Below are positions 1 through 12,849 of a stretch of DNA of 64,000 nucleotides, piece after piece. The stretch comes from Siderastrea siderea (taxonomy: Eukaryota > Cnidaria > Anthozoa > Scleractinia > Rhizangiidae), in assembly GCA_964030785.1 (NCBI GenBank), contig OZ034968.1, positions 25,361,686-25,425,685 of the forward strand, in the 5' to 3' direction. The first letter of the stretch is position 1. Every line of letters begins with the position of its first letter. The notes beneath the pieces were generated by a model. The model was not told the DNA's origin. It searched no databases and worked only from the letters and a program-made list of their open reading frames with translations. Both the position numbers and the translations under genes were made by a program.

Positions 1-1180
1 ATGAAACTCTAAAAGCTTCCTAAAATTAATTCAGGGTGTGTTCTTGAAAGCGCCCGATTGCTACTTCGCGGCTGAAAAACTTTTTTGGGGGTAATATTTG
101 TCAGTAAACGGTTTGATGCCCGGAAAATATTATTTATTTTAGCAAAATAGATTTCGAGAATGTTTCATGGATAACAGAACTAAACAGCCAGAGGGATGCA
201 TTGGAATGAGTGAGAAATGTGTATTTGCATCGAACAGTCTGTCGAGTCGCAACTTAAGTGTTTTTTTTTTAGCAATTGTAGTTTTACTTCGACTTAATAA
301 GCTAGCTTTCGAAAGATTGCTACAAGAAGAGCTGTCGGTGAAAGTCGTGCTGAAGTCTTCTCTTTGAAGAAAAATAAGCCAACTCACAGTTTCCTCAGCG
401 GTCCGCATGTTTTACCTTGCTGTTTTTCACTTCTTGGGGAATAACTGCACAACTAAAATTTACTGTATTTTACGGGCCAATAAGCATGAAAGAGAAATGT
501 GGAGCTCCGCTTTTAGGCTTGGCTAAATCTATTGATCATTCTTTACGGACGGTTGGCCGAAGGAATAGTTTAGGGCCGCCAGCCTTTAATTAATTCATTA
601 GCGAAGGGTAAACTCAAAAACATTATCTTGCACAAATAGCTTTAAAACGGCTCAAACCTGTTCAGTAAACCCATAAACAGGAACAGAAATAAAGCAGAAA
701 TAAGGAGAATCATTTTTTATTCTGAATTGTTTAATACTTCTGGCATATAAAGCGGATTTCAAACATTCCGATGCAAACTCTTATATTTTGACGATTGTTC
801 AATAATATATGGACGCACGTGGAATATAGACTCAGTAATATATGCAAAACACATCGTAAACTTGGGCTGCCTGTAGTGAAACTTCATTATTATCACATTC
901 ATTGTATGTTTTAAATTTTTATTCATATGACACCAGGGAGGCCGTTAACAATTTACATTTCTTAGCCGACGAAGGTTGCAGCAGCAACCGAAGTGTCCTT
1001 TACTTTTTAACAACCAGTGTCAACCTTTTAACTTTTCCATTTTTAGCTTGGTATTGTTGAAATGCAAAATTAACGGTTAAGAAATGAGACTTAAATAATT
1101 TTGGTATTTTGGCTTGACTAATCATGGGTTATGCCAGACTGAGAGAGTGAGAGAATCACGAACCCCGCCGTATATTGCTG
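1..1180. other. No gene recognised
   Basis: I see no convincing exon, RNA gene or inverted repeat here. Short open frames exist on both strands around 139-408 but overlap each other antisense and show no domain, so they are treated as chance. The stretch is AT-rich and single-copy by eye. Confidence 0.5.
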
Positions 1181-1189
1181 TACCTTGGT

Positions 1190-1470
1190 GAAAATCTTGG
1201 AGGATCTTTGAAGATCTTCATAAGGCTCCTTGACGATTTTGAGGGGATCGTTAAGGATCTTCACCTATTGTCCGTAAAGATCTTAAGGATCTGTCATAAA
1301 CTTTTTAAAAAGATCCTTGAGATTCCTGCAACGGATGGTGAGGTACTGCAAAGATCCTTATGGGTCCTTTTTTTAAGGGTCCTTGCGCAGGATAGTGTGC
1401 AGGAGCCTAAAAGATTTCAAAGGATCCTCAGTGGGATCCTTTAAAATCCCTTAGGATCCTCGTAGGATTT
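1190..1470. repeat. Cluster of GATC-centred AAGGATC(C)TT motifs
   Basis: About 280 bp containing roughly eleven GATC tetramers, most within variants of AGGATCCT, AAGATCTT or AAGGATCTT. The motifs occur on both strands because many are palindromic, and spacing is irregular (about 10-40 bp), so this is a degenerate motif array rather than a clean tandem repeat. No protein domain is visible in the frame that is open across it. Confidence 0.6.
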
Positions 1471-1639
1471 CTATCAGGGTAAATTAGTATCTTAATGACG
1501 ACAATCTTTAATTTAAAAGCGAGTCAAAGTGCACTTGTGAGCATAATATGTACGCCTTGCATCCTTGCCTCAACATGCAAATTTGAGTTGTTTGAAGTGA
1601 CCTGTTCTGACCGTTTGATGGCGCGCAACACAATAAGCT

Positions 1640-3730
1640 ATAATGTGCTCTTCAAAGCGTATTTTCACAGGACCCTCTTTCTAATTTTAATAAGCAGGGG
1701 GTTGAATAAGTACCTTTTTTGCTACTCATCTCAGGAAACATTTGGTTCTTAAAGAGCTCAAACTAAAAAAAATATAGTCAGCAATAAAGGTTTTGTTGAA
1801 CCGAATGCAAACATTCACGTAAACCTTAGAACTGCTCAGTGAGCTCGAGGTCTGGACGTGACGAACTGACTTAAGGAGAAGCATTGAAGCAGAACGCAAG
1901 GAAAAAAGCATGCGAGCATAATCATTGAACTAAAGATTGTTATTCGATACAAACCGCAAATGTAGGAAACAGTGGCATTTAGGTCAAACATTGAGCCTGT
2001 AGCCTTGGCTTGTTTTAAGTTCTATTTTCGTACATTGATTTCAAGTCGTGATTTGACCGTCCCTTAGTGCGTAGCAGCTCACACACAATAGGCTATAATG
2101 TGCTCTTTAAGGACGGTGCCTAATACAGAGGTATTTTTGCAAAGGTTATAACTATGGGGAAAAGGCAGATCTTAGAAAGGGTTATTGGTTATTGGAATCT
2201 AAAAAGAAAAATTTGGGCAACCATAAACCGCGCAAAAATACCTTTGCACTAGTAGACAATTTTTTTGAGAAACCCGAATATCTCGGACCATACCCGAGAT
2301 GCGCAGAACGTGGGACGCTCTTCCTAGTTTTAATTTTGAAACTAAGTTACTTGTTTTGCTACTCATTTCAGGAAACTATTGTTTCCTAAAGAACTCAAAG
2401 TAAAAATCAGACACTAAGTGAAGGTTTTGTTGAAGCGAATGCAAACAACTACTTCAGCTCTATATTGTGTTGTTTGTTTCAGTTCGCCGCCCCTAGGCAT
2501 AGTTGGGCAATTTAAAATTCTATCTACCTCTATCCATACGCGACCATCTATCATTACTTCACCATGGCTTAAGACATAATATAGGTTTTAAAAATTTGAG
2601 AAATACGTGTTCGAGCATATATATCTAAAATAATTTGAGCTTTTGACATGACGCCAACTGACTGAAGCAGAACGACAGGAAAATGCATGCGAGCATAATC
2701 AGTTACTTATTGTCGGAGATTTAAAAATATTTCGATTTGATATTTACCGCAAATACGCTAAATAATGGCATTTGGGTCAAAGATTGACCTGTAGCCTTGG
2801 CTTGTTTTAAGTTCCTTTTTCGTACATTGGTTTCAATTCCTGTTTTGTCCGTTTCTTGCTGGGTAGCAGCTCACACACAATAGGCTAAACAGTGCTTTTC
2901 CACGGGGCTTTTCATGTCTCGTTTTTCATGGGAAGCTAATTGAAAATTCTGGCATCCTTATAATTGCGATTTAGAAATCTATCCAAGTCGGTAACCATAA
3001 ACGACCATCTCCCATTACTTCGATATAAATACGTGTTAGAGCATAAATATCTAAAATAATTTAAGGTCTTGACGTGACGAACAGACTAGCTGCGCTAAAG
3101 CAGAACGCTAGGAAATAAAAGCATGCGGGCATAATCATTCAACTGTTGTGGGACATTTTGAAAAGATTGTTTTTCGATACAAACCGCAAATATGCTAAAT
3201 AATGGCATTTGGGTCAAAGATTGACTGTAGCCTTAGCTTGTTTTAAGTTCCGTTTCGCACATTGAGAAGCTCTTTTGAATTCTAATTTCTTCCATCTTAA
3301 TACTTGTTTTGTTGCTCATATGTTCAGGAAGCTTTTGTTTCTGAGAAAAAAAAAAGTGCCAGAAGTGCCAGAAGTAAAAGTGCCAGAAAATTAGAATGCA
3401 AAGATCTACTCGCAATTCACTTCCACTAGGCATTGCTGCGCAATTTAGAATTCTATCCAAGTCTTATTCTTTCACCATAGGTGTAAGACTAAGTATCAAT
3501 TAAAAATTGACAGAAACATGTTAAGGTGTAAATATCTAAAAGAAATTGAGGCTTTGACGTAACAATCTGACTAAAGCAGACAGACAGCAAAAACCAGTAA
3601 GAGAGCATAATCATTAAAGTATTGTGGGAAATTTTTTCACATCTAGATCGTTTTTTCTAAAGATTGTTATGCAATACAAACCGCAAATACGTTAAATAGT
3701 GTTATTGGGCGTTGCGTTGTCTTCTATACA
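1640..3730. repeat. Iterated repeat block with four copies of a ~190-bp core
   Basis: Four diverged copies of one core lie at about 1846-2037, 2640-2830, 3062-3255 and 3555-3725. The core starts near GACGTGACGAACTGACT, passes through AAGCAGAACGC and GCATGCGAGCATAATCA, and ends near GGCTTGTTTTAAGTTCC. The intervals between cores share CACACACAATAGGCT and similar blocks, so the larger unit is about 400-800 bp. Further copies occur at 6.9-9.1 kb and one in reverse orientation at 15.3-15.5 kb. The origin is probably a non-autonomous mobile element, but no clear TIR or target duplication was found. Confidence 0.7.
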
Positions 3731-5132
3731 CTGATTACCTTCAGTGGGCGAAATTGGTTTTCTTATAGACTAAAAACAACCACACGACCACCGACATCGT
3801 ATCAGCATCATCAGTCAAACGGATTCAGCATTAGTCAACACTGTTGAATACAACTTGGTTGTACGATGTTGTGTGGTGGACAAACGAATTCAAGATTAAT
3901 TTTTGTTCAGTATACCTGAGAACAGAAGGAACTGGGGGATGAATCTACCCCTTATTGAACGGAAATGTTTGGACCTTCTGTCTGAGTCCTTATAGTGTAA
4001 GCAAAATTGATCATTTTTTTAAGCTCTACTCGTAAAGCCCCGCAGGGTTTACTAAGAGCTCTTATTACTTGCGCAAGCTTAAGTTAATTTGTCCAGAATT
4101 TTGCAATTAGTTTGAAAATTCCAAGCTAATGTTTGATTGATAAAAAATAATCAAGCTCTACAGAAAAAAAAAATCAAGAGGGCAATTCTTAAATGTCCAT
4201 CGCCATTCTACCTTTGTTCCATTCCATCATCGCACAAAAAACAATTGTTTAAACTTCTTCAATGTAGCTACTTATAATTTTTATTTTTGAATACCATTAA
4301 TTGAAAGACCTTTAAGCAAAATTTACAAAATTTTGCTTAAGAGAATATCATCAGATGCTCGAAAATTACGATAAGCCATGAATTCAGTGTTTTTGTGAGC
4401 ACCGCCTACAAATTAACGAGCAGAATCACCACAGTTTTAAAATATGGGATTAATTTTAAAATTGAATCATTTTATTGATGTAAATTAACACTACGTAAAG
4501 TATGATAAACGGTTTTTAAAATAGTGCCAATAGAGTTATATAACCGAGGCTATGACTAAACAGATTCACAAGTAGAAATTTTGTTCATCGGAATGCAAAT
4601 ATTTGCTACATGTCGTAGTTTTGTTTAGTTTTACTTTGCCTATCTATAGACAGCGGTCGTGTATTCCTTCATTTGAGCAGGAAACGCCGAGTATAGCATT
4701 TACTAAGAAAGAATCTGAAGCTGTTGGTTCTTCTTTTTAAGTGCTTGCTATTTGTAGAATTAGTTGGCTTCCTAAAGTAGAAAGCATTGTAAAATGAATA
4801 AAGCAGACAGACGGTGACAAGAGAGCTGAAAGCATTGTTAAGTGAAAATAACTAAGTCTGACATATTCAAAACATTTATTTTTAGGAGACTAGGAGGGCT
4901 GTTTTTCTTATGTTCAATTCAACTGACCTGTGTAATTTTATTTCAATTATGCGAAGGCATGAAAAAAAAAAATCCCCTTTTCTGATTGGTGAAATTAAAA
5001 TTATAGTGACATGGGGTATAATTGGCAGCCGCCAACGCCTTCGTTTCGCTCTACATTCTAAGGTACGGCTGTTAGGAGGTTGGGTTTTACAACAGCTTGG
5101 TTCGAGATTCACGAAGACTGACTCTTTACGAG

Positions 5133-5178
5133 ATGAAAACCCTGTTTGCTTTGGCTTTTCTGCTTAGCATCTCCCTGG
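5133..5178 (+). CDS. Ly6-type leader exon a (signal peptide), no adjacent domain exon
   Basis: The exon encodes MKTLFALAFLLSISLG, a typical short signal peptide (Lys after Met, then a hydrophobic core), and stops one base into a codon at a strong donor, GTAAGTAC. The start, length and phase-1 donor match the leader exons at 11952 and 48089, which precede Ly6 domain exons. No cysteine-rich exon follows before the next Ly6-type promoter copy at 6.3 kb. The exon is therefore either a leftover of duplication or an alternative first exon for the domain exon at 15874, which has a compatible phase. All 46 bases are identical to the leader at 10567, although their flanks differ by substitutions and indels. 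Confidence 0.65.
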
Positions 5179-6300
5179 GTAAGTACGAGTCTTTTACGTT
5201 AGCAGGAAACAAGTCAAATAGAAAACAACCATGGCTGTAGCTGTCAAGGTGCAAACAACAGCTTTATAGGATAAGAATTTGTTTCGTTGATTAACACAGC
5301 TTGTTTTAAACGTTTTGAAGAAATCTACCCGCATTTGACAGGGCTTTAATGAACATACAGTCGGTGTTTCGTTGATGTAATCACCGAGAGTCACTTTAAC
5401 CACTGAACTATTGTGAGTGTACGTATAAGCCGTTGCACCGCACGCCTAATAGATGTTTCACGAACTAGAAGTAACAGTCAATACTCACTTATTTAGTGAG
5501 AATTAAATAAATAAAAAGTGATCACACTTTTAAAAAGGATGCATACTTAGTAATAAAAAAATTCATCGAATCTTTGTATTTTCTAACTTAGATGACTTGT
5601 CTAAAGTTTCTTTCATAAAAATGCCGCCAATTAAATAGGGTGGAACTGGCTATCTTTAAACCACTGCTTGTCTTTCACAATCTTCAATGCCCGGCTAACA
5701 GAAAACAACAAAGAGAACTTAAAAGCATATTAATACCTATTTTTTTGGCTGTTTTGTGACAAACATAACTGAGTTTCAGTTGGGATTACTTGTCACCTTC
5801 AGCCGGTAGTTGCATTTGTTGCCCACGGGAATAAACGAATTATAAAAAAAAAATACTGATCAAAAGTTTGCAGTCTGGAACATGTTTAGTATAGAGATGT
5901 GTATCCTGACTCTGCAAGAACGTTTTAAATTGTGCTTATTTCTTCGAAGTTTGCATAGCAAGAATAATCGACCCGTCAATGATCTTTAAGCAGTTAAAGC
6001 AATCTGCATCAACGAGTTAGTTTTCAAAACAGAGGAATTTTGATTCTTCAAATCAAGCAAATTGACGGTAAAACAGATTTATTAGTACTTTCATTTTCAA
6101 TTTTGATGCGGTTGGTGAAACCTGTTGTTGATGTCATGCTTTAACCCTTCTCTTTCATTAATTTCGTTTGTTAACTGAATTTTGTTCGAATTTGCTAGAA
6201 CATAACTCATGTCAAGCCGAAAATACAATAGATACAATATGACCAGGCGGAAAAGATTGCGCTGCCTAGCAACTTTCTCTCCAACGTTTGCAAACAAACT
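5179..6300 (+). other. Sequence after leader exon a; no domain exon found
   Basis: I looked in all three + frames for the CxxC...CC....CN spacing of Ly6 domains and found none. The same sequence, somewhat diverged, follows the leader at 10567. It would be intron if leader a is used. Confidence 0.5.
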
Positions 6301-6475
6301 AAACCTTTTCCTGATTGGCGAAAATGTGATTTTTATCGGCTTATTCTTTTGTGTTATCTTCGTGTTGATTGGCCATTATTTGATGACGTGGATGGTGGCC
6401 AAGCCCTGGTTTAGGTCTTTGCGTGGCTTTAGCGCATCACTCGGCCAACATTTACTTTCCAAATGTAAGCTCAAT
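6300..6475 (+). promoter_or_regulatory. Ly6-type promoter copy without its leader exon
   Basis: This segment matches the promoter of the leader exon at 11952: GATTGGC near 6367, TGACGTGG near 6384, then the TTTGCGTGGCTTTAGCGC block. Similarity fades around 6450-6475, and the sequence turns into the next duplication unit without an ATG or signal-peptide codons. It appears to be a promoter cut off by the duplication breakpoint. Confidence 0.6.
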
Positions 6476-6557
6476 TACCTCTGAAAAATGCCTGGTTACC
6501 CCCTATTTTCTTTTTGGATTCTGATAGCCCTTGCTAAGGGCTGCTTTTCCACATAGT

Positions 6558-8421
6558 CATAAACCGCGCAATATCTCGGACCATACCCGAAATGCGCAGA
6601 ACACGGGACGTTTTTCCTAATTTTAATTTTGAAACTAAGTTACTTGTTTTGCTACTCATCTCAGGAAACTATTGTTTCTTAAAGAACTCAAAGTAAAAAT
6701 CAGACACTAAGTGAAGGTTTTGTTGAAGCGAATGCAAACAACTACTTTCAGTTCACTGCCCCTAGGCATAGTTGGGCAATTTAAAAATCTATCCAAGTCT
6801 ATCCACACACGACCATCTATCATTACTTCACCACGACTTAAGACATAATATAGGTTTCAAAAATTTGAGAAATACGTGTTCAAGCATGTATCAGTGATGT
6901 ATATCTAAAATAAATTGAGCTTTTGACGTGACGCCAACTGACTGAAGCAGAACGCCAGGAAAATGCATGCGAGCATAATCAATTTGATTACTTATTGTCG
7001 GAGATTTTGAAAAGATTTCGATTTGACATTTACTGCAAATACGCTAAATAATGGCATTTGGGTCAAGGATTGACCTGTAGCCTTGGCTTGTTTTAAGCTC
7101 CTTTTTCGTACATTGGTTTCAATTCCTGTTTTGACCGTTTCTTGCTGGGTAGCAGCTCACACACAATAGGCTAAACAGTGCCTTTTCACGGGGCTTTTCA
7201 TGTCTCGTTTTTCATGGGAAGCTAATTGAAAATTCTGGTATCTTTATAATTGCGATTTAGAAATCTATCCAAGTCGGTAACCATAAACGACCATCTCCCA
7301 TTACTTCGATGTAAATACGTGTTGGAGCATAAATATCTAAAATAATTCAGGTCTTGACGTGACGAACAGACTAGCTGCACTAAAGCAGAACGCCAGGAAA
7401 TAAAAGCATGCGGGCATAATCATTCAACTGTTGTGGGACATTTTGAAAAGATTGTTTTTCGGTACAAACCGCAAATATGCTAAATAATGGCATTTGGGTC
7501 AAAGATTGACCTGTAACCTTAGCTTGTTTTAAGTTCCCCGCACATTGAGAAGCTCTTTTGAATTCTAATTTCTTCCATCTTAATACTTGTTTCGTTGCTC
7601 ATATGTTCAGGAAGCTTTTGTTTCTGAAAAAAAAAAGAAAAAAACTTGAAGTCCAAGTTAAAGTGCCAGAAAATTAGAATGCAAAGATCTACCCGCAATT
7701 CACTTCCACCAGGCATTGCTGCGCAATTTACTGAATTCTATCCAAGTCTTATTCTTTCACCATAGGTATAAGACTAAATATCAATTAAAAATTGAAATGA
7801 ACGTGTTAAGGTGTAAGTATCTAAAAGAAATTGAGGTTTTGACGTAACGATCTGACTAAAGCAGACAGACAGGAAAATCCAATAAGAGAGCATAATCATT
7901 AAAGTATTGTGGGATTTTTTTAAAATTTAAATCTTTTTTTTTAAAGATTGTTATGCAATACAAACCGTAAATAATGCTCTTTGGGCGTTGAGTTGTCATG
8001 TATATACACGGATTACCTTCAGTGGGCTAAATTGGTCTTCTCATAGACTAAAAACAACCACACAACCACCGACATCGTATCAGCATCAGTCAAACGGATT
8101 CAGCGTAATTGAACACTGTTGAATACAACTCGGCTGCACGATGTTGCGTGGTGGACAAACGAATTCAAGATTAATTTTCAGTTGTTTCGAGTATAGCTGC
8201 GAACAAAAGAAAAGCTGAATCTACCCCTTACAACGTTTATCAGTTTTGAATTACTGTTGAATTCAATACTGTTGAACGGAAATGTTTGGATCTTCTATCT
8301 GAGTCCTTAAAGTGGACGCAAAATTGATAGGCTCTACTGAGCTTTACTGGTAAAGTTTGAAAATTGCAAGGTAATGTTTGTTTGATAAAAAATAATGAAT
8401 CTCTACAGAAAAAATCACGAT
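6558..8421 (+). repeat. Segmental duplication, copy 2 (truncated)
   Basis: Matches about 2222-4180 with small indels and includes three core repeats (about 6915-7115, 7355-7540, 7845-8010). It stops near the CTCTACAGAAAAAA sequence and joins directly to copy 3, so the leader-exon half is missing. This is the structure expected from unequal exchange or a partial second duplication. Confidence 0.7.
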
Positions 8422-11400
8422 GGCATAAATATCTAAAATAATTTAAGGTCTTGACGTGACTAACAGCCTAGCTGCACTAAAGCAGAACGCTAGGAAATAA
8501 AAGCATGCGGGCATAATCATTCAACTGTTGTGGGACATTTTGAAAAGATTGCTGTTCGATACAAACCGCAAATATGCTAAATAATGGCATTTGGGTCAAA
8601 GATTGACTGTAGCCTTAGCTTGTTTTAAGTTCCGTTTCGCACATTGAGAAGCTCTTTTGAATTCTAATTTCTTCCATCTTAATACTTGTTTTGTTGCTCA
8701 TATGTTCAGGAAGCTTTTGTTTCTGAGAAAAAAAAAAAAGAAAAGAAAAAACTTGAAGTCCAAGTAAAAGTGCCAGAAAATTAGAATGCAAAGATCTACT
8801 CGCAATTCACTTGCACTAGGCATTGCTTCGCAATTTAGAATTCTATCCAAGTCTTATTCTTTCACCGTAGGTATAAGACTAAATATCAATTAAAAATTGA
8901 CACGAACGTTTTAAGGTGTAAGTATCTAAAAGAAATTGAGGTTTTGACGTAACGATCTGACTAAAGCAGACAGACAGGAAAATCCAATAAGAGAGCATAA
9001 TCATTAAAGTATTGTGGGATTTTTTTTTAATTTAATACTTTTTTTTAAGATTGTTATGCAATACAAACCGCAAATACGTTAAATAATGCTCTTTGGGCGT
9101 TGCGTTGTCATGTATATACAAGGATTACCTTCAGTGGGCTAAATTGGTCTTCTCGTAGACTACAAACAACCACACGAGCACCGATTTCGTATCAGCATCC
9201 GTCAAACGGATTCAGCATAATTCAACACTGTTGAATACAACTTGGTTGTACGATGTTACGTGTTTGACAAACAAATTCAAGATTAATTGTTGTTCAGTAT
9301 ACCTGAGAACAGAAGAAAAGCTGAATCTACCCGCGTTTAACAGTTTTAAATTACTGTTGAATTCCATATTGTTGAACGGAAATGTTTGGACCTTTTGTCT
9401 GAGTCCTTATAGTGGAAGCAAAATTGATGGGCTCGAGCTCTACTCGTAAAGCCCCGCAGGGTTTACTGAGACCTCTTAACTTGCGCAAGCTTAAGTTAAT
9501 TTGTCCAGAATTTTGCAGTTAGTTTGAAATTGCAAGCTAATGTTTTATTGATCAAAAATAATCAAGCTCTACAGCAAAAAATCAAGATGGCAATCCTTAT
9601 CCCCCTTTGATGTCCATCGCAATTCTACCTTTGTTCCTTTCCACCATCGAACAATAAACAATTGTTTAAACTTCTTCAATGTGGCTACTTATAATTTTTA
9701 TTTTTGAATACCATTAATTGAAAGACCTTTAAGCAAATTTTACAAATTTTTGCTCAAGAGAATATCGAAAATTACGATAAGCCAAGAATTCAGTGTTTTG
9801 TGAGCACCGCCTACAAATTAACGAGCAGAATCCATCAGCCTGTCTGTTAGCTACATTCCGTCACCACAGTTTTAAAATATGACATTAATTTTAAAATGGA
9901 ATCATTTTATTGATGCAAATTAACACTACGTCAAGTGTGATCAATGACTTTTGAAATACTGCCAATAAAGTTATATAACTGATGCTACGACTAAACAGAT
10001 TCACAAGCAGAAATTGTGTTCATCGGAATGCAAATATTTGCTTCATTTCGTAGTTTCTTTTTTTGTTTGTTTTACTTTGCCTATCCATAGATAGCCGGCC
10101 GCCGTGTATTCCTTCACTTGAACAGGAAACGTATATCATTTACTAGAAAGAATCTGAAGCTGTTGGTTCTTCTTTTAATTGCTCGCTATTTGTAGAATTA
10201 GTTGGCTTCCTAAAGTAGGAAGCATTGTAAAATGAATAAAGCAGACAGACGGTGACAAGAGAGCTGAAAGCATTGTTAAGTCAAAATAACTAAGTCTGAC
10301 ATATTCAAAATATTTATTTTTAGGAGACTAGGAGGGCTGTTTCTCTTATGTTCAATTCAACTGACCTGTGAAATTTTATGTTACTTATGCAAAGGCATTA
10401 AAAAAATTCCTTCTCCTGATTGGTGAAATTAAAATTATAGTTCCATGGGGTTTAATTGGCAGTCGCCAACACCTTCGTTTCGCTCTACATTCTAAGGTGC
10501 GGCTGTGGGGAAGTTGGGTTTTACAACAGCTTGGTTCAAGATTCACGAAGACTGACTCTTTACGAGATGAAAACCCTGTTTGCTTTGGCTTTTCTGCTTA
10601 GCATCTCCCTGGGTAAGTACAAGTCTTTTACGTTAGCAGGAAACAGGTCAAATAGAAAACATCATGTCTGTAGCTATCCAAGTGCAAACAACAGCTTTAT
10701 AGGATAAGAATTTGTTTCGTTGATTAACACACCTTGTTTTAAATGTTTTGAAGAAATCTACCCGCATTTGACATGGCTTCAATCAACATACAATCGGTGT
10801 TTCGTTGATGTAATCACTGAGAGTCACTTTATAACCACTAAATTGTTGTGAATTTACGTATAAGCCGTTACATTGTGCGCCTTAGAATAGATGTTTCACA
10901 AACTAGAAGTAACAGTTAATACTTCAACTTAGTAGGAATTGATAAAAAAAATGATCACACTTTTAAAAAGGATGCATACTTGTAACATCAAATCTTTGTA
11001 TTTTCTAACTTAGATGACTTGTCCAAAGTTTCTTTCAAAGAAATGCCGCCAATTAAGTAGGGTGGAACTGGCTATCTTTAAACAACTGCTTGTCTTTAAC
11101 AATCTTTAGTGCCCGGCTAACAGAAAACACTAAAGAGAACTAAAAAACATTAATACATATTTTTTTGGCTGTTTTCTGACAGATGTAAGTTTCAGTTGGG
11201 ATTACTTGTCACCTTAAGTCGGTAGCTGCATTTGTCGCCCACGGGAATTAAGACACAGGAATAAACGAATTATTATAAAAAATACTAATCAAAAGTTTGC
11301 AGTCTGGAACATGTCTAGTATAGAGATGCGCATCCTAACTCTCCAAGAACGTTTTAAATTGTTCTTATTTTTTTGAAGTTTGCATAGCATGAATAATCGC

Positions 11401-11890
11401 CCCGTCAATGATCTTTAAGCAGTTAAAGCAATCTGCATCAACTAGTTAATTTCACAACAGAGGAATTTTGATTCTTCAAATCAAGTAAATTGAAGGTAAG
11501 AGAGATTTATTAGCACTTTCATTTTCAATTTTGGTACGGTTGGTGAAACCTGTTGTTGATGTCATGTTTTAACCCTTCTCTTTCATTAATTTTGTTCGCT
11601 GATTGAATTTTGTTCGAATTTGCTAGAACATAACTCCCGTCAAGCCGAAAATACAATAGATACAATGTGGCCAGGCGGAAATGATTAAGCTGCCTAGCAA
11701 CTTTCTTTCCAATGTTTTGCAAACAAACTAAACCTTTTCCGATTGGTGAAAATGTGACTTTTATCGGCATCTCCCTTTGTGTTATCTTAGCGTTGATTGG
11801 CCATTAATATTTGATGACGTGGATGGCGGCCAAGCCCTAGTTTAGGTCTTTGCGTGGCTTTAGCGCATCACTCGGCGAACTTTTGCTGAA
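8422..11890 (+). repeat. Segmental duplication, copy 3
   Basis: Matches 3041-6450 along about 3.4 kb with scattered substitutions and small indels. It contains two core repeats (about 8450-8640 and 8940-9100), leader exon b, and the promoter of leader exon c. Unlike copy 1 it runs on into an intact leader at 11952. Confidence 0.75.
10567..10612 (+). CDS. Ly6-type leader exon b (signal peptide), no adjacent domain exon
   Basis: Encodes MKTLFALAFLLSISLG with the donor GTAAGTAC after one base of the next codon (phase 1). It is the duplicate of leader exon a, with identical coding bases. No Ly6 domain exon follows before the next promoter at 11.8 kb. The nearest compatible acceptor I recognise is the domain exon at 15874, skipping leader c. 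Whether it is transcribed cannot be decided from sequence. Confidence 0.65.
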
Positions 11891-11951
11891 GGTGAGACTC
11901 AACAGGTCGTGCACTCGTTATTTCTTAAGATATTCAACGACGCTTTAGACG
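11794..11951 (+). promoter_or_regulatory. Promoter/5' leader of Ly6 leader exon c
   Basis: Contains an inverted CCAAT box (GATTGGCC near 11795), a CRE-like TGACGTGG (near 11815, about 137 bp before the ATG), then TTTGCGTGGCTTT and TTGCTGAAGGTGAGACTCA. The same ordered blocks precede the leader at 48089, and in weaker form the one at 41042. Conservation across paralogues while the introns diverge suggests function. Confidence 0.55.
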
Positions 11952-11997
11952 ATGAAAACGCTATTTGCCTTGGCATTTCTGTTCTGTATCTCCGTGG
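11952..11997 (+). CDS. Ly6 locus A leader exon c (signal peptide)
   Basis: Encodes MKTLFALAFLFCISVG and ends in phase 1 at the donor GTAAGTGT. Joined to the exon at 15874, the frame gives a 130-residue pre-protein. The start is chosen because the ATG and its AAA second codon are conserved in leaders a, b and the one at 48089. The 3.9-kb intron that follows holds a dead LINE and a reversed core repeat. Confidence 0.75.
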
Positions 11998-12849
11998 GTA
12001 AGTGTAAGTCAGACGCCAGAAGAATAGGATTTCTCTATTGAGAAATCCAATATTATATAAGTGCTAACTTGTGAACAATGCCTAGTTTTAAGTTTGGCCT
12101 CGTTAAAATTAACGCGTATTTTCCCTACTTTTTCAGTTTATGAAAATAGAGGGTTGTTACATTGATTCATTTGCTAATGATTTAGAAACCGCGGTATTTC
12201 CTGCTCGGCCTCCTGCTTTGCACATATATTTTTGTTCTGAAAACATCTATGCATGTCGCAACGTTTTCCATATAGCGAGTGGACCCTATTTTTAGTTTAT
12301 TTGTAATTTTCCTTAGTGAAACCAACATTAACGACAAACGATTTAAGCCAAGAGAAAAGTTATGTTAGGCTCTTTTATTGCTTTAAACTTTGCAGCTTAC
12401 AGTTTCTACCGTTCTACCTTCGTTTTGTTAATTGAGCAACTCATAATCCTCTAGTTCATCCTCGAATGGAAATTGCGCCTTTCAGAAAACTATGCACTCG
12501 TTTCAACACCTGCGCTTATTTCCTTAACCATTGTTGTTACAATTTCCTCTTTCTTCGATTTAGGAAAAACACTGTTATAAAACTGCATAAGTAGATCACA
12601 GTTAATTTTGCAAGAGCATCATCAATTAAATAAAGCAGAAACTATTCGAAATTCTGCATTAGTTACTTAACCACCTTATTCGAAATATTGCTTAAACGTA
12701 CTAAATACGTGTACTTCTCGTTTATAGTTGCTCTCCAGTACCTTTGATGTGAGACTTGTTTTTGTAAAAAATATTATTATTTTCGTACAACAAAGTTGTA
12801 CTCAACAATATATGTTGAATTATTGAATTACTAATAATGTCCGTTTGTT

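Larger units (their letters stand above)
2222..6475 (+). repeat. Segmental duplication, copy 1
   Basis: Sequence from about 2222 is repeated from about 6558, and the part from about 3041 is repeated again from about 8422 through 11.88 kb. Copy 1 carries the leader exon at 5133 and a second Ly6-type promoter at 6.3-6.47 kb. It then breaks in the promoter-proximal sequence, just where copy 3 continues into the leader exon at 11952. Confidence 0.75.

Noticed and set aside
4882..5167. Overlapping frames around leader exon a
   Set aside because: They run through the promoter in other frames. The leader's own ATG, signal peptide and donor are conserved with its paralogues.
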